Positions 10,791-22,901 of a DNA stretch of 64,000 bases are shown here, in pieces. The DNA is from Astragalus membranaceus. Lineage: Eukaryota; Streptophyta; Magnoliopsida; Fabales; Fabaceae. The stretch is taken from NCBI GenBank assembly GCA_039519185.1, contig CM076846.1:127104182-127168181 (forward strand), in the 5' to 3' direction. Position 1 is the first letter of the stretch, and the number at the start of each line of letters is the position of its first letter. The notes beneath the pieces are model-generated. The model saw nothing but the letters and a program-made list of their open reading frames with translations, did not search any database and was not told where the DNA came from. The position numbers and the translations under genes are program-made.

Positions 10791-11619
10791 AAGCTTAATT
10801 GGACCGCAACCCAATTGAACCGCGGTTAAACTGCTTTGAACGGATTAAAATGATTTTTTTATTTTTTATTTCCTTTCCCCCAAATCTATTTTTCTATTTA
10901 TTAGCCTGGTCCAACCATGATTAAACCGAATGAACTAATTGAACGATGAATCAGATGTTTCGCTGATTAAATCTCCAGTTCGGCTTTAAAAAGATTGTCT
11001 CAAACGATATAGATGATGTGAAAAAACAACATATGTTAATTTTTTTTTGGCTATATGAGGTAAATTTGATATTCAATATTTTTTTTTGACAAACAGGTTA
11101 AAATTAAATAATTAAATAACTAAAAATGCACACTTTAATTTCTACACCCAACACAATACCGTTTTATAGTTCATCTGAATCCTCATTGCTTGAACCCACT
11201 CCCACCATGAGCACTATGTACAACTCAATTACCACCATATCTATCATCCAACAACAAAACTGAATCTAGAACAAAGGAAAATGCAAGTCTACTCGTAACA
11301 GTGAGAAAATGAGGAACTAAGAAGAGGAGATCTAGAGAGAGACACAGAGATGGAGTCTAAGCTATTTAACAAACTTTCTCTCAGTAGTTTTCTATTGTAG
11401 CCGTTTGGTTGGTTGTCAGTTTAGTTTCCAACTTTATGGAACAGTTCTCGCTTCTAATGGACTCTCCTATAATGGATGGAAATAAGTTCTACAGCCATTG
11501 CTATTTTAGTTCAAGATCATAGACCCTATTCTTACTTGTATACTAATGGAGTAATTGCCAATCTTATGAGATTAACAAGCACTCAAGGCAATAATCTTCA
11601 CGCCGTCTGTTCTGTACCG
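10791..11619. other. Intergenic sequence, no gene seen
   Basis: Contains repetitive phrases such as AATTGAACCGCGGTTAAAC near 10810-10835 that hint at old DNA-transposon remnants, but no terminal repeats or duplications could be matched. Confidence 0.4.
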
Positions 11620-11944
11620 TATCTCGGAAGGTATTGACGATTCGGGATAGTTGGTAGTATTAGATCTTGATCAACCGAGCTCCGTTCCGATCCCAGGTGG
11701 GGTGGTACCTACAAAGACACTCTGATGCTCAAGTCAGCTAGTGAATTGATTAGAGGTAAGAATGTTGGAGAGAGTGTGTACCTTGGGCATTGCATTAATG
11801 CTTATTTATAGAGTAAATGTGTGTTTGACCTAATTGATCAGAGCCGTCCGATCTAGGGCCTAGATCTAGATCATAGCCGTTGATTAATGGATTTGCTTTT
11901 GATAATGGATCTCACTGTTTATGGATTGGGCCCAATCCGTAACA
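11620..11944 (-). repeat. 3' LTR of the minus-strand element
   Basis: Pairs with 12710-13031 over its whole length, with scattered substitutions and a few small indels, so the insertion is not very recent. The end at 11944 (complement of TGTTACGG) is sharp; the other end is approximate. Confidence 0.75.
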
Positions 11945-12039
11945 GTTGCCCCCCAAGTCGGGTCACCTGTTTGGCAATCCTGACTTGTAAGCTTGTCCGG
12001 GCTTCGCGAGAGTTTTGAATTTGAGGTCAGACCTTCGTG

Positions 12040-12540
12040 GCGACCTTCTTCAAGGCCGGGCTTATACCTTCGAGGGTGTCTGCCCCCAGCCCCGGAGTGC
12101 CCGAGATTTGGGTCTTGAAATTGTGATCTTTTCTAAGGCCGGGCTTGTACCTATGAAGGTTTATGCCCCCAGCCTTAGCGGGTTCGGGAATGATGTGACC
12201 ACCGAGTGACTCGAGGTGTCATTTTAATGTCGCCTTTAGGACAGTTTACCAGGACTTGGCCTAGATTGAAATCGCCCTTTAGGGTAATGGCAGCCTCGGC
12301 CACTAATCTCCAAGGCCGAGCTTATACCTACGAGGGTCTGCCCCCAGCCTCGGAGTGCCCGGGATTCATTCCATGGCCGGACTTGTACCTACGAAGGTTT
12401 ATGCCCCTGGCCTCAGAGTATCCGGGAATGATGTGACCACCGAGTGACTCGAGGTGTCAGTTTAATGTCGCCTTTAGGGCAGTTTACCAAGACTTGGCCT
12501 AGATTGAACTCTCCCTTCAGGGTAATGGCAGCCTCGGTCA
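12040..12540. repeat. Tandem repeat, ~250-bp unit, inside the LTR element
   Basis: Two units, each with two GGCCGGGCTTRTACCT phrases, CTGCCCCCAGCC, GAATGATGTGACCACCGAG and AATGTCGCCTTTAGGRCAG. Non-coding. Tandem repeats also fill the related element at 32987-36032. Confidence 0.8.
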
Positions 12541-12709
12541 TTAATCTTTGTTGCGATTTCAAATCCAAAAGATCTTTGTAGCCCCTGGGACAGTTTACTG
12601 GGGCTCGGCCCGGATTGAACTCGTCCCAACAGGTCGCGACTACCTCGTTCGATAGCGATGTCGGGCTCGGTGGCTCGGGTTCTGGTTTAGCGTGGAATTT
12701 TAAGGCGAT

Positions 12710-13031
12710 CGTTCGTCCGAGAGGTATGTACGATCCGGGATAGTTGGTAGTATTAGATCTTGATCAACCGAGCTCCGTTCCGATCCGAGGTGGGGTGGTA
12801 CCTGCAAAGACACTCCGACGCTCAAGTAAGCTAGTGAATTGATTAGAGGTAATAATGTTGGAGAGAGTGTGTACCTTGGGCATTGCATTAATGCTTATTT
12901 ATAGAGTAAATGTGTGTTTGACATAATTGATCAGAGCCGTCCGATCTAGGGCCTAGATCTCAGCGGTTGATTAATGGATTTGCTTTTGATAATGGGCCTC
13001 ACTATTTATGGATTGGGCCGAATCCGTAACA
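12710..13031 (-). repeat. 5' LTR of the minus-strand element
   Basis: Counterpart of 11620-11944; ends AATCCGTAACA at 13031. Transcription would run leftward from here. Confidence 0.75.
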
Positions 13032-13595
13032 CTTTCTAAAAATGATATAGCCCCTTTGGACAGCTTAATATAACAATATTTACCCTTAACGAAAATTGTA
13101 GTCTCTCTAAGTTGACTTAGAAGGTCTTTTATTCACACTTAATCTTAGTTGAGTAATAAAAGGTCTCTTACTTGTTGTTCTACATTTTATACTTTCCTTT
13201 CGTTTCATAGGGGAATCCTAGTGACGTGCTAGGCTCACTCTTTGTTTGGCCATACAATGTTTTAACTGAGTTATAACTCCCGCAGTCCTGAAAATAGGTT
13301 ATGCAGGTGCTTAAGGGTATTGATCTTGTCTTGAAAATCAGTTCTAGGGAAATCATTTGTGATAGTTCTATGTACCTTGTGCGAAATACTGAGTTGATCA
13401 GACTCTATACTTCACAACGACGTACTCAATGTCTGGCAAATTACTTCCTAAGTCCCTACTGACTCTATCTAACTACCACATTCCTATAGGCTCGAATTAC
13501 TGAGATATCATGAATGTAATACCTTATTTTCATTAGCTCTTTAAAGATAAGATTTTAAACATTGTAATATACAGAAGGCTCTTGCATTATTTTTT
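13032..13595. other. Intergenic sequence, no gene seen
   Basis: AT-rich, without a recognisable exon or element border. Confidence 0.45.
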
Positions 13596-13880
13596 GGCTT
13601 AAATATGTTTTAGGCGCCTGCAAATATAGGGTGTTTTGGTTTAAGCTCCTGCAAAAAATTTTTTTTGTTAAAAGCCCTTGCAAAATGACATATTTTGTTA
13701 TAAGCCCTTCTATGACTAAAATGTTAGCCTATAACATGGAATGCTATGATTGCTGGATATGTTGAGAAAGGCTTATAACAAAATATTTCATTTTGCAAAG
13801 GCTTTTAACAAAAAACAATTTTTGCAGGGGCTTAAACCAAAACACCCTATAATTGCAGGGACCTAAAACATATTTAAGCC
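13596..13880. mobile_element. Mutator-type MITE, 285 bp, with perfect 9-bp target duplication
   Basis: Starts GGCTTAAATATGTTTTAGG and ends CCTAAAACATATTTAAGCC, its inverse. The 9-bp duplication TTATTTTTT is exact at 13587-13595 and 13881-13889. The two halves form one near-complete hairpin of about 130 bp per arm, with no coding capacity. Its GGCTTAAA end matches the element at 4412-5466. Confidence 0.9.
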
Positions 13881-13986
13881 TTATTTTTTTCATTAGGATG
13901 TCAAAAAGACATCCAACAAGGAAAAAGCACACCCCTTCGATGGCAACCATCTATCACAATAATGGTTCGCCCGTGAAAGTTCGTAC

Positions 13987-14290
13987 ATGCAATATATTCA
14001 TCCACACGCGGTTAATGTAAGGAACACAGAGGTGAATCATCTAGAAGAGTGTGTTCACAACCTTGAATTAGAATCCAAAGGGATGGAAGATTTACAAAAA
14101 GAGGTTTCCATCTTAAGGGAGGAGATGAAAAGATCCAATTCAAAGCAATTTTCTTTGATTCAAGAACTAGAGACCAAACGGGTAGAATTAGAGCAGTCAA
14201 CTTCGTCCATAAAGAAATTGGAGGAATCATTTTCATCCATGGCATTAGAGTCTCAGTTTGAAGTTGGAGAAGATCAGAGGGGTGTGAAGG
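13987..14290 (+). pseudogene. Exon-like fragment encoding a coiled coil
   Basis: An open frame encodes about 100 residues with heptad-like spacing (VNHLEECVHNLELES, EDLQKEVSILREEMKRS, QELETKRVELEQSTSSIKKLEESF). It resembles one exon of a long plant coiled-coil protein, but the family cannot be named. No adjoining exon was found and the frame decays after about 14280, so it is probably a stray gene fragment. Confidence 0.35.
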
Positions 14291-14307
14291 TGGTGTGGAA
14301 ATGTTGA

Positions 14308-15841
14308 AAGGGTACGGTATCATAATGTTCAAAAAATTTCAAGTGCGGTACCTTAGTACCGAACCAGTCGATACTTTGATACCGTGCCAGTCCAAAACGC
14401 ATCATGAGGGGGTTTAGGAGTGTGTTCCACGTGGTGATGGTATTTTTGAAATTTTTAAAAATTAGGAGTGTGTGGTGAGTAGATGGAGTGTTTAAAAAGT
14501 ACGGGCCAACAACAAAACCGCCAAAAAGAGGCCCAAACAAACGGGCCAGCCCAAGGACAAACGCAGCGCACCATAGACCGACAATAAACCGGTTGCACCG
14601 GGGCACCAACTAAAACGCAACTAGAGGAAACTATCTAAAAACTAGCGGCGGCGGCGGCGGCGGCGGCGAGACCACATCGAACCCAAAGAGAAGACGGCAC
14701 CAAGAACTCACGGCGGCAACGAGAGCTGTTTTGCCAAAAAGTTAACGTAAACCCTATTTCGGTCCTCTGCTCCCAACTGCATTCGCTCTCGCTATCGACA
14801 GTAATCTTGCTGCGTGTGGTTACGAGTATTTTCCCTTCACCAATCTCAGTTCTTAAATAATCCAACACAACAAGGTACCCTTCTCTAATCATTTTCTCCT
14901 AATTTCACATTGTTACTTTGTTTTTGCCATATCGAGCTAAAAGCTGTGATTTTCGATATTGAATTGAAATATGGGGAAAATGACAAATAATTACAATTGG
15001 TCATGGAATAATTCCCATGCTATTTAAATCATGGCAGTAATATTTCGATTGTCATCACTAAACTCAATTTATTTTTTCCCGCTTGGCAAAGCAAAACAAA
15101 TTGTTAATGGAGCTTTGAAAACCTCCCATATTTAAAAAATCATGCTAAACTAAGTTAGTGAGAACACAAGATGCCCAAAGGTAATGTTTACAGACAATGC
15201 CAGTAATCATAGATTCATAAACGAGTAGGTATTACACGGAAAAATGTGAAAACTAAGACCAAAACAATTAACATTACTAGCCCAAATTCCATCCATAAAA
15301 GTAGTGATTTGGGACATTTCAAGTCATGTTGTAAACAAATCAACACCGCACAAACGAATCAACCTGGAACCCTAGCCTGAAGACAAGCTGATAAACTTGT
15401 CTGATATTGCTTCTGGTATTATTTCTTTATCCCAAAGTTAAAACAAGTAATTATAAAATGTTCAATTAGACATAATCACAACCATAGGCTGCGCAATATT
15501 GCCAGGATTACAAAACAATTTCATTGAACACTTCATAATATCAAAAGCTAAATAGCTAATATGACACAATGTAGAGTGATAGATTGCTAGGAAGAACCAC
15601 CTGCCTTCTAAGCTAAAAGTGCATGATTATGATATATCGTGCGGTTCTTTCCTGAAGGATCAAAAGAAATCAAGAACAACCACACAATTTCTCTATCTAA
15701 AATAAATATTGTGAAGAGATTATACTAAATCCTTTGTACATAGAATTAAAGTTGGTGTTTGGTATGCATCCTTGGAGGCTTGGAGCACTTTTTCTTGATC
15801 AGTAGCATCTACTTCCAAAAAGAACAAAAAAAGAAGTTTCC
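14308..15841. other. Intergenic sequence, no gene seen; short (CGG)n run
   Basis: Includes a GCG/CGG trinucleotide run at about 14644-14668. No exon with splice support was found. The end (15842-15858) is the left copy of the LINE target duplication. Confidence 0.45.
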
Positions 15842-16287
15842 AAAAATAAGCATTACTAATCAACATGTTTCTACTACATCAATAAGATCCAAATTCTCAC
15901 GTCCGCCAACAACCCTAATCTTCTCCTAGCGCCGCCGCCAACAACTAAGAACTTAAAGGATCTACGCCGGCGATGAGGTAACTGTGTCAAGAGATCGTTC
16001 TTCTTCACTAGCTCTCATCAGAGATAGCCGGAGGTGATGAGGTAACTGTGTCAAGTACTCCGTCTTGTTCACTAGTTCTCATCAGATACTAAATCATGAT
16101 GCAGTGCAAAGCTCTGAACAGAAGCAATTTTGATGCAGAGTAGGTTCACTGACCAGGTTTAGTGATCACAACATTATATAGCATTGAAAGTTCTTTTCTC
16201 TCCTAGGTCCTTCTAGTGAGACGTCGCTTTTTTCACTCCTTTGTGAGGTGATATCTTGTGTGTGTAGACTAACCCTTTCATCTCCGA

Positions 16288-17565
16288 ATGGCCAACAACC
16301 CAAACATGAATTTCAATGAAGAGGAGGATGAAGTTGTTCCTCTACAGAGGAACTCTAACGAAGGTGATATCTTGGAAGCGCAACTATGTTTGGTGGGTCG
16401 CTTCCTTACGAAGAGATCTATTCGTACTGCCATCATGAAAGATCTTCTTGCAGCAATTTGGCAACCGGGACGTGGGGTCAATATTCGAGTCCTAGACAAT
16501 AATCTGTTTCTATTTCCGTTTTACCACTGGCGTGATGTTGAGAAGGTCTTCTCTGGAGGTCCATGGCACTTTGATGGACATATGCTGATTCTCGCGAAAC
16601 TAGGAGTGGGGGATGTGCCAGCGCAAATGCCGTTGTTTGAAGCAGCTTTCGGGGTGCAAGTCCACGATGTCCCAATTGGCTTCATGACGAAAGAGGTTGG
16701 GCGGGTTCTAGGGAACTTCATTGGTGTGTTTATGGAATACGATCCAAAGAATAGCTCTGATTTTTGGAAGTCCTTTATGCGTATCCAGGTATTGGTGGAT
16801 GTTCGCAAACCGCTAAGGAGAGGGAAGAAGATCAATGTTGGGGGAGACATAGTCAGGACGGTAAGATTCAAGTATGAACGATTATCAGTCTTTTGTTATC
16901 TGTGTGGTTTACTCGGCCATTTGGACAATAGCTGTGATATGCTTTTTGATATGGAGAATGATGATGGTAGGCGTGGGTGGGGGCCGGAACTCAAAGTGGA
17001 ACGGAGGAATCCTAGTGATAGTAATCAGTGGTTGCGTAGGGAGGGAGTGGCGGCTGCGACAGTGGAGGTGCCGCCGGTAAGGGCGGGTCAAGGAGGGGCG
17101 TTTCCTACAGCTGGCAATAATGGCAATATTAATTGCACCAATTATGAGGAGAGATTTCAGCAACTAAATGTCAATAATGACCAATTAATGAGAAACGCTA
17201 TTGTCTCCCATAGGAATAATGAAGCATGTAGTCAACAGACATTGGCCATTAGAAGTGGAAGAAATATCCCTAATTCAGTGCTGATTAATGAGCAGATATT
17301 GTTGACTAATGAGGAGAGAGAGTCTGCCCGCTTAGATCCTGAGCGTATGGGCCCCAGTGGTATGCAGATTATGACGGCACGTCGTCCTTTGATTATGGGA
17401 AGCACCAGCCACGTGACCGAAGAAGAGGATATGCATGATGACATTCGGAAAAGGAAGCGCCTTGATGGCAGTTCTTTATCTGGTACGATCTCCGACATTC
17501 AATCATCAGCGAATGGTTCTTTTTTATTGGCAGGTCCTGGCAGTCAGGCCTGCCAGGAGAAATGA
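16288..17565 (+). CDS. LINE ORF1, gag-like protein (DUF4283 plus zinc knuckle)
   Basis: An open 425-aa frame starting MANNPNMNFNEEEDE. Residues about 30-180 fit the DUF4283 domain of plant L1 ORF1 (LVGRFLTKRSIRTAIMKDLL, WHFDGHMLILAKL), followed by a zinc knuckle, CYLCGLLGHLDNSC, at about 205-218. The C-terminal half is low in motifs. In living elements this protein binds the LINE RNA. The frame is intact and its stop overlaps the ORF2 start in ATGA (17562-17565), suggesting translation by termination-reinitiation. Confidence 0.8.
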   Translation: MANNPNMNFNEEEDEVVPLQRNSNEGDILEAQLCLVGRFLTKRSIRTAIMKDLLAAIWQPGRGVNIRVLDNNLFLFPFYHWRDVEKVFSGGPWHFDGHMLILAKLGVGDVPAQMPLFEAAFGVQVHDVPIGFMTKEVGRVLGNFIGVFMEYDPKNSSDFWKSFMRIQVLVDVRKPLRRGKKINVGGDIVRTVRFKYERLSVFCYLCGLLGHLDNSCDMLFDMENDDGRRGWGPELKVERRNPSDSNQWLRREGVAAATVEVPPVRAGQGGAFPTAGNNGNINCTNYEERFQQLNVNNDQLMRNAIVSHRNNEACSQQTLAIRSGRNIPNSVLINEQILLTNEERESARLDPERMGPSGMQIMTARRPLIMGSTSHVTEEEDMHDDIRKRKRLDGSSLSGTISDIQSSANGSFLLAGPGSQACQEK

Positions 17566-20500
17566 GTATACTTAGTTGGAATTGCCGAGGCCTGGGTCAT
17601 CACTCGGCAATTCCTATGCTTCGAGACCTGGTCCGGAGTAATAAGCCAGAGCTAATTTTTCTTTTTGAAACCTTATCCTATTCAAGCAAGCTGGAGACAA
17701 TTCGTGTTTTGTTGGGGTATGACGGCTGTGTAACGGTAGACAGAGTTGGTAGAGGTGGGGGCGTGGCAGTACTGTGGAGAAATACCATGAGATGTAATGT
17801 TACTAGTTACTCGAGGCATCATCTAGATGTGGAGGTGGAAGACTCGGTTAGGGGGCGATGGCGTATCACAGGTTACTATGGTTTTGCTGACAGGTCCACT
17901 AGGGGACAATCTTGGGCACTCATTCGCAGGTTGGCTGGATTATCCACGCTACCGTGGTGTATTATAGGTGACTTTAATGATCTGTTGTCACCGGAAGATA
18001 AACGTGGGTATTGTGACCACCCAAACTATTTGATGAAAGGGTTCCAAGATGCGATTACTGATGCTAGTTTGATTGACCTCCCATTGACAGGCTACCAATT
18101 CACGTGGCGGTTTGCACTGGGTACTCCACGTGCAATTGAGCAACGCCTAGATAGGGCCTTTGCAAACAAAGAATGGTTGGATATTTTCCCTAATGTTCGG
18201 CTGCTAAATCTTATATCACCGAAATCGGATCACTCTCCTCTGCTATTACAGCGTGATCCGATGGGCGATCCTCGGAGAACTACTCCTTTCAGATTTGAGA
18301 ATGCGTGGCTAAGGGAGCTTGACATTGATGATGTTGTTCGTGATGGGTGGAGTCAGGGGGTGGTGGGGGATATTCAGTCCCATTTGAGAGGTTGTGCGAA
18401 GTCCCTTTCACATTGGGGGCGTCGTTTGAGTCTCAAATTTAGGGAGGATATTGCTGGCTGTAAGGACGCTATGGAAAGGGTGGGGGACAGGAGGGATAGT
18501 CAGGGTGTTTTGAGGTTCAATCGAATTAAGAGGAGATTGAATGTCTTAATTTTACAGGAGGAGGCTTTTTGGAGGCAGCGTTCGAAATCCTTTTGGCTTA
18601 AAGATGGAGATCAAAATACCAAATTTTTTCATGCTAACGCTACTTGCAGGTACAAAAAGAAGAAAATAGAGAGCCTGCAGCCCTTGGATGGGACCATGGC
18701 GGCTGACCCTTTGTCTATTAAGCAGGTGGCTGGGGACTATTTTCAGACGTTGTTCATGAGTCAGGTTGGTGAATATGGCCCGGTGACTAGTGTGTTGGAG
18801 GCTGGAGCCTAAGTTAACAGTGGAGGATAACGATGTCTTGACTGCTGCGTTTAGTATAGAGGAATTCAAGGAAGCTGTGATGGCCATGGATGATGATAAG
18901 GCTCCAGGCCCGGATGGTTTTAATCCGGCTTTCTTCAAGCGATATTGGACTTCTTATGGTGACGAGATCTTTGCTACTTGTATTGATTGGATGGAGAAGG
19001 GCGAATTCCCTCATGCTTTGAATGATACAAACTTGGCTCTTATTCCGAAGACTGATAAACCCACCTCTATGAAGGACTGGCGCCCCATTGCTCTCTGCAA
19101 CGTCATTTACAAGATTGTGTCTAAGGTACTAGCTAATCGCCTTAAACATGTTCTTTCAAAGTGTGTATCTGTTGAGTAATCTGCATTTGTATCTGATCGA
19201 TCTATTCTAGATAATGCGATGATTGCCTTTGAAGTCATCCATTACCTAAAAAACAAGAGGAAAGGAAAGAAGGGAGAGGTTGCGTTAAAAATTGATATGA
19301 GTAAGGCTTATGACAGGGTAGACTCGGGATACATTTATGCGGTTTTGGGCAAATTGGGCTTCAGTGATAAATGGATTAGTTGGATGCGCATGTGTATTGA
19401 GTCGGTTTCTCTCTGTGTGCTTATTAATCAGGACCGTGTTGGGCCCATAAATCCCGGCAGAGGGCTTCGGCAAGGGGATCCGCTATAGCCATATCTGTTT
19501 ATTTTATGTGCTGAAGGCCTTACAGCTCTCCTGCACAGGTCATTAGCTACTGGTGATATTCATGGTTTATCTATCTATAGAGGCGCTCCTATGATCTCTC
19601 ATCTTCTATTTGCGGATGACTGTTTCTTATTTTTCAGGGCAACAACAGCGGAGGCTATGCGCGTACAGTCTATCCTTGATATTTATGAGAAAGCTTTGGG
19701 CCAGAGCATAAATCTGCAAAAGTCAAATATTCTTTAGTCGGAATGTACCTCCGGGGGACAAGGAGTTGCTGGCAGTTCAACTTGGTGTCAATGTCTGTTT
19801 AGGTACCGGCAAATACTTGGGTCTTCCTTCTATGATTGGAAGGAGCAAGAAAGCTGTGTTTAAATTTATTAAAGATAGAGTTTGGCGCAAAATCAACTCT
19901 TGGGGGAGGGAAAACGCTTTCAAAGGCCGGCAAGAAAGTGATGATTAAATCGGTCCTTCAAGCTATCCCGACTTACTTCATGAGTTTGTTTCTCATCCCA
20001 ACCACATTAATTGAGGAGGTTGAGCGATTGTTAAACGGCTACTGGTGGGGAGGCCATGGTAATCAAACCAAGGGGATTCGGTGGATGTCTTGGGAGAAAC
20101 TCTGTGTCCCTAAGATGTTTGGAGGGATGGGTTTTAGAAATTTGAAGGCTTTTGACTTGGCTTTGTTGGGGAAGCAGGCTTGGCGCATTCAATCCCAACC
20201 TCACCTGCTGGTCTCGCGCCTTTATAAGGCCAAGTATTATCCTCAGGGTGACTTTTTACATGCTACTAATCATGGCAACGGAAGCTTTGTTTGGAATAGC
20301 ATCTTAGCATCTCAACGGTTAATTCGTGAAGGATCTCAATGGAGCATCGGTGATGGGAATGGTATTAGATTGTTTGATGATAACTGGACTGGGAATTCCT
20401 CTACAATCCAACCCCGGAATCACGGTATGTATAACCCCTTCCTTCGTGTTGATTACTTGATTAACGAACGGAAGAGGTGGAACGAAGCCCTGGTTTCTTT

Positions 20501-20768
20501 TCTCTTAGATGAACAGTCTGCGGATGCTGTTCTAAAAACACCTTTATTTACTTGTGTGACTGAGGATACCTTATGTTGGGGGGGGGGGTGAGAGGAATGG
20601 TAATTATTCGGTCCGGAGTGCTTATCGGTTGGCTACAAATACTATTATTAACAATGCCCATCTTCGTGTTGAGGGGTGTTGGAATATGTTGTGGAAGTTG
20701 CAGGTACCGCCCAAGGTGAAAGTTTTCTTATGGAGACTAGCTCGTAATGCCATCCCAACTAGAGTTGT

Positions 20769-21147
20769 TGTTAGGCCCCTCCTGATCCATATAGCTGCTG
20801 TTTCTGTTTAGTTTGTTCTGTTTTATGTCAGTAACTAACCGTTAGTGCATTAGCTGTCAGTTAGTTATTTTAATAGATAGAGGTAGTTAGTTAGTTATCC
20901 TATCCTATGCTCTATTCCTCTATTATATATAGAGGAATCATGATAAGGGATAGGGGAGAGTTTTCAGTTTGTAGTTGAGACTTGGATAGATTCCAAGAGG
21001 CGCATAGATTGCGTTCGTGTAACTCCTTTGATAAGCCTTGTGGTTTCTATCAATAATACTCTATCTTCCTCCTCCCTCTCCTCTCTTTCCTAATTTCCAA
21101 GGCTTTCATGGTATAATTCCGGTGAACGTCAGATTAGATATCTAACA
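20769..21147 (+). repeat. 5' LTR of TR-GAG
   Basis: 379 bp; TGTTAGGCCCCTCC...GATATCTAACA. Differs from the 3' copy at three single bases (AGCTGCTG/AGCTGTTG, TTTTATG/TTTTGTG, CTCTCTTT/CTCCCTTT). Confidence 0.95.
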
Positions 21148-21172
21148 ATTGGTCCGACCTGCCGGATGAACC

Positions 21173-22492
21173 ATGACGACTGTGGCATCACTGAAAAAGG
21201 AGATGGAAGAACGCCTTGCAGAGGTTCAAACTACATTCCATCAGAAACTGGACGCACTCAACACACAGTTGCAGCACCTTGGTTCAGAAAACACTTCCAT
21301 CACCACGCAATTGCAACACTTGGGCGCGAAAAACACTGCTCTCAACAAGAAACTGGACTCACAGTTTCTCTTCCTCTCCACACAGTTTCAAGATCTCATC
21401 CAAACACTCAAACAGCCCTCTGAAATTCCAACACCAGAAAGTTCAGATGCTGCTAACAACAAAGAACAGCCCAAGAAAGACCAAGAAACACCCAAGACCG
21501 ATCCTACAATCAACCAGAAGCATAATTCTATTCCTACGATCATTGATGTCACTGGAGAAACACCCCCAGCCATCACTAGAGCTTGGACCAAGAAGGTGGA
21601 GCTGCCTACCTTCGAGGGGGACGACCCATTGGCTTGGTTAACCCGCGCAAGAAAGTTCTTTGAACTACAGGGCATTATGGCAGATTCTGAGAAACTCAAG
21701 CTCGCCCTGATATGCATGGAAGGGGACGCTATTCATTGGTTCCAGTACTGGTCAGCTGATGTTCAAGATCCCTCCTGGGAAGTTTTCTCAGAGGCAATTA
21801 TGGAACGCTTCGGTGATTGCGCACTCGGTTCCGTTCACGAACGCCTCGCCGCCATTAAACAACGCTCCACTGTCAAAGAGTACATACGTGACTTTGAATT
21901 GCTGCTCGCACAAGCTCGAGGAACGCCGGAGCATATTATGCTTGGTTATTTCCTCAACGGGTTGCGCAAACCCATCAGAGACATGGTTCGTCTCTTGGGG
22001 CCCAAGAAAGTGGTGCAGGCATTATCCTTGGCTCGTCACGTGGAAGAAGCACACCGGGATCCTCGCAACGACCCACCGTCATCAAACAACTACAAAGAAT
22101 CGCGTTCTCGCGGCTCGGGAGTTGTCACCAGTATCGGGTCACGCGATGACCCAAACGGGTCACGACGCCTACTTCATGACTCGCCGACGAATTCAACAGC
22201 CACCTCTACCAATTCTACTGCCTCTTCAAATACGAGCAACACCAGCAAGCCTACGTCGCCCACTCCGCCGCGTAAACCAGGTATTCAATTTCTCTCAAAA
22301 ACAGGGCAAGCCAGACGGTGGAAAGAACGGCTTTGTTTCTCCTGTGCAGCACCTTTTACACCTGGCCATCGTTGCCCAGAAGGTAATTTGCGCGTCATGG
22401 TGTTGGCAGACAATGAAGATATTACTGGGGATGGAGAGATCGTGGTGTTAGAGGAAGAACACAGTGATGAAGAACACTACACCCAGACTTGA
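21173..22492 (+). CDS. Gag protein of TR-GAG (Ty3/gypsy type)
   Basis: An intact 439-aa frame starts 26 bp after the LTR. Residues 1-80 are a predicted coiled coil with a repeated LQHLG phrase. Residues about 150-300 form a retrotransposon gag domain (LTRARKFFELQGI, WEVFSEAIMERFGD, VKEYIRDFELLLAQA). Near residue 385 lies a cysteine/histidine motif, CFSCAAPFTPGHRC, typical of plant chromovirus-like gag. The frame stops soon after in an acidic tail, where an autonomous element would continue into protease. It should be able to form particles but needs polymerase from a partner element. Confidence 0.88.
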   Translation: MTTVASLKKEMEERLAEVQTTFHQKLDALNTQLQHLGSENTSITTQLQHLGAKNTALNKKLDSQFLFLSTQFQDLIQTLKQPSEIPTPESSDAANNKEQPKKDQETPKTDPTINQKHNSIPTIIDVTGETPPAITRAWTKKVELPTFEGDDPLAWLTRARKFFELQGIMADSEKLKLALICMEGDAIHWFQYWSADVQDPSWEVFSEAIMERFGDCALGSVHERLAAIKQRSTVKEYIRDFELLLAQARGTPEHIMLGYFLNGLRKPIRDMVRLLGPKKVVQALSLARHVEEAHRDPRNDPPSSNNYKESRSRGSGVVTSIGSRDDPNGSRRLLHDSPTNSTATSTNSTASSNTSNTSKPTSPTPPRKPGIQFLSKTGQARRWKERLCFSCAAPFTPGHRCPEGNLRVMVLADNEDITGDGEIVVLEEEHSDEEHYTQT

Positions 22493-22522
22493 GGACAAGT
22501 CTGATTTTTAAGGGGGTGGTAT

Positions 22523-22901
22523 TGTTAGGCCCCTCCTGATCCATATAGCTGTTGTTTCTGTTTAGTTTGTTCTGTTTTGTGTCAGTAACTAACCGTTAGT
22601 GCATTAGCTGTCAGTTAGTTATTTTAATAGATAGAGGTAGTTAGTTAGTTATCCTATCCTATGCTCTATTCCTCTATTATATATAGAGGAATCATGATAA
22701 GGGATAGGGGAGAGTTTTCAGTTTGTAGTTGAGACTTGGATAGATTCCAAGAGGCGCATAGATTGCGTTCGTGTAACTCCTTTGATAAGCCTTGTGGTTT
22801 CTATCAATAATACTCTATCTTCCTCCTCCCTCTCCTCCCTTTCCTAATTTCCAAGGCTTTCATGGTATAATTCCGGTGAACGTCAGATTAGATATCTAAC
22901 A
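22523..22901 (+). repeat. 3' LTR of TR-GAG
   Basis: 379 bp, 99% identical to the 5' LTR by direct reading, preceded by the polypurine tract. Confidence 0.95.

Larger units (their letters stand above)
11620..13031 (-). mobile_element. Non-autonomous LTR retrotransposon on the minus strand
   Basis: Two direct repeats of about 320 bp (11620-11944 and 12710-13031) flank a 765-bp interior. On the minus strand the LTRs start TGTTACGGATT, and a polypurine tract, CTTGGGGGGCAAC, directly precedes the left copy, which makes it the 3' LTR. The LTR contains GAGCGTCGGAGTGTCTTTGC, recalling Ty3/gypsy Tat/Athila-like leaders. No gag or pol is present; the interior is tandem repeats. The outer borders are approximate and no 5-bp duplication was found. 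Confidence 0.75.
20769..22901 (+). mobile_element. TR-GAG: gag-only LTR retrotransposon, 2133 bp
   Basis: Two 379-bp LTRs (20769-21147 and 22523-22901) start TGTTAG and end CTAACA. They differ at only 3 positions, so the insertion is young. The interior has a primer-binding region directly after the 5' LTR (ATTGGTCCGACC), one intact gag frame and a polypurine tract, AAGGGGGTGGTAT, before the 3' LTR; no protease, RT or integrase exists. Flanks GTTGT (20764-20768) and GCTGT (22902-22906) match at 4 of 5 positions. It interrupts the LINE ORF2 zinc-finger region, and joining the flanks restores the frame. Confidence 0.92.
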
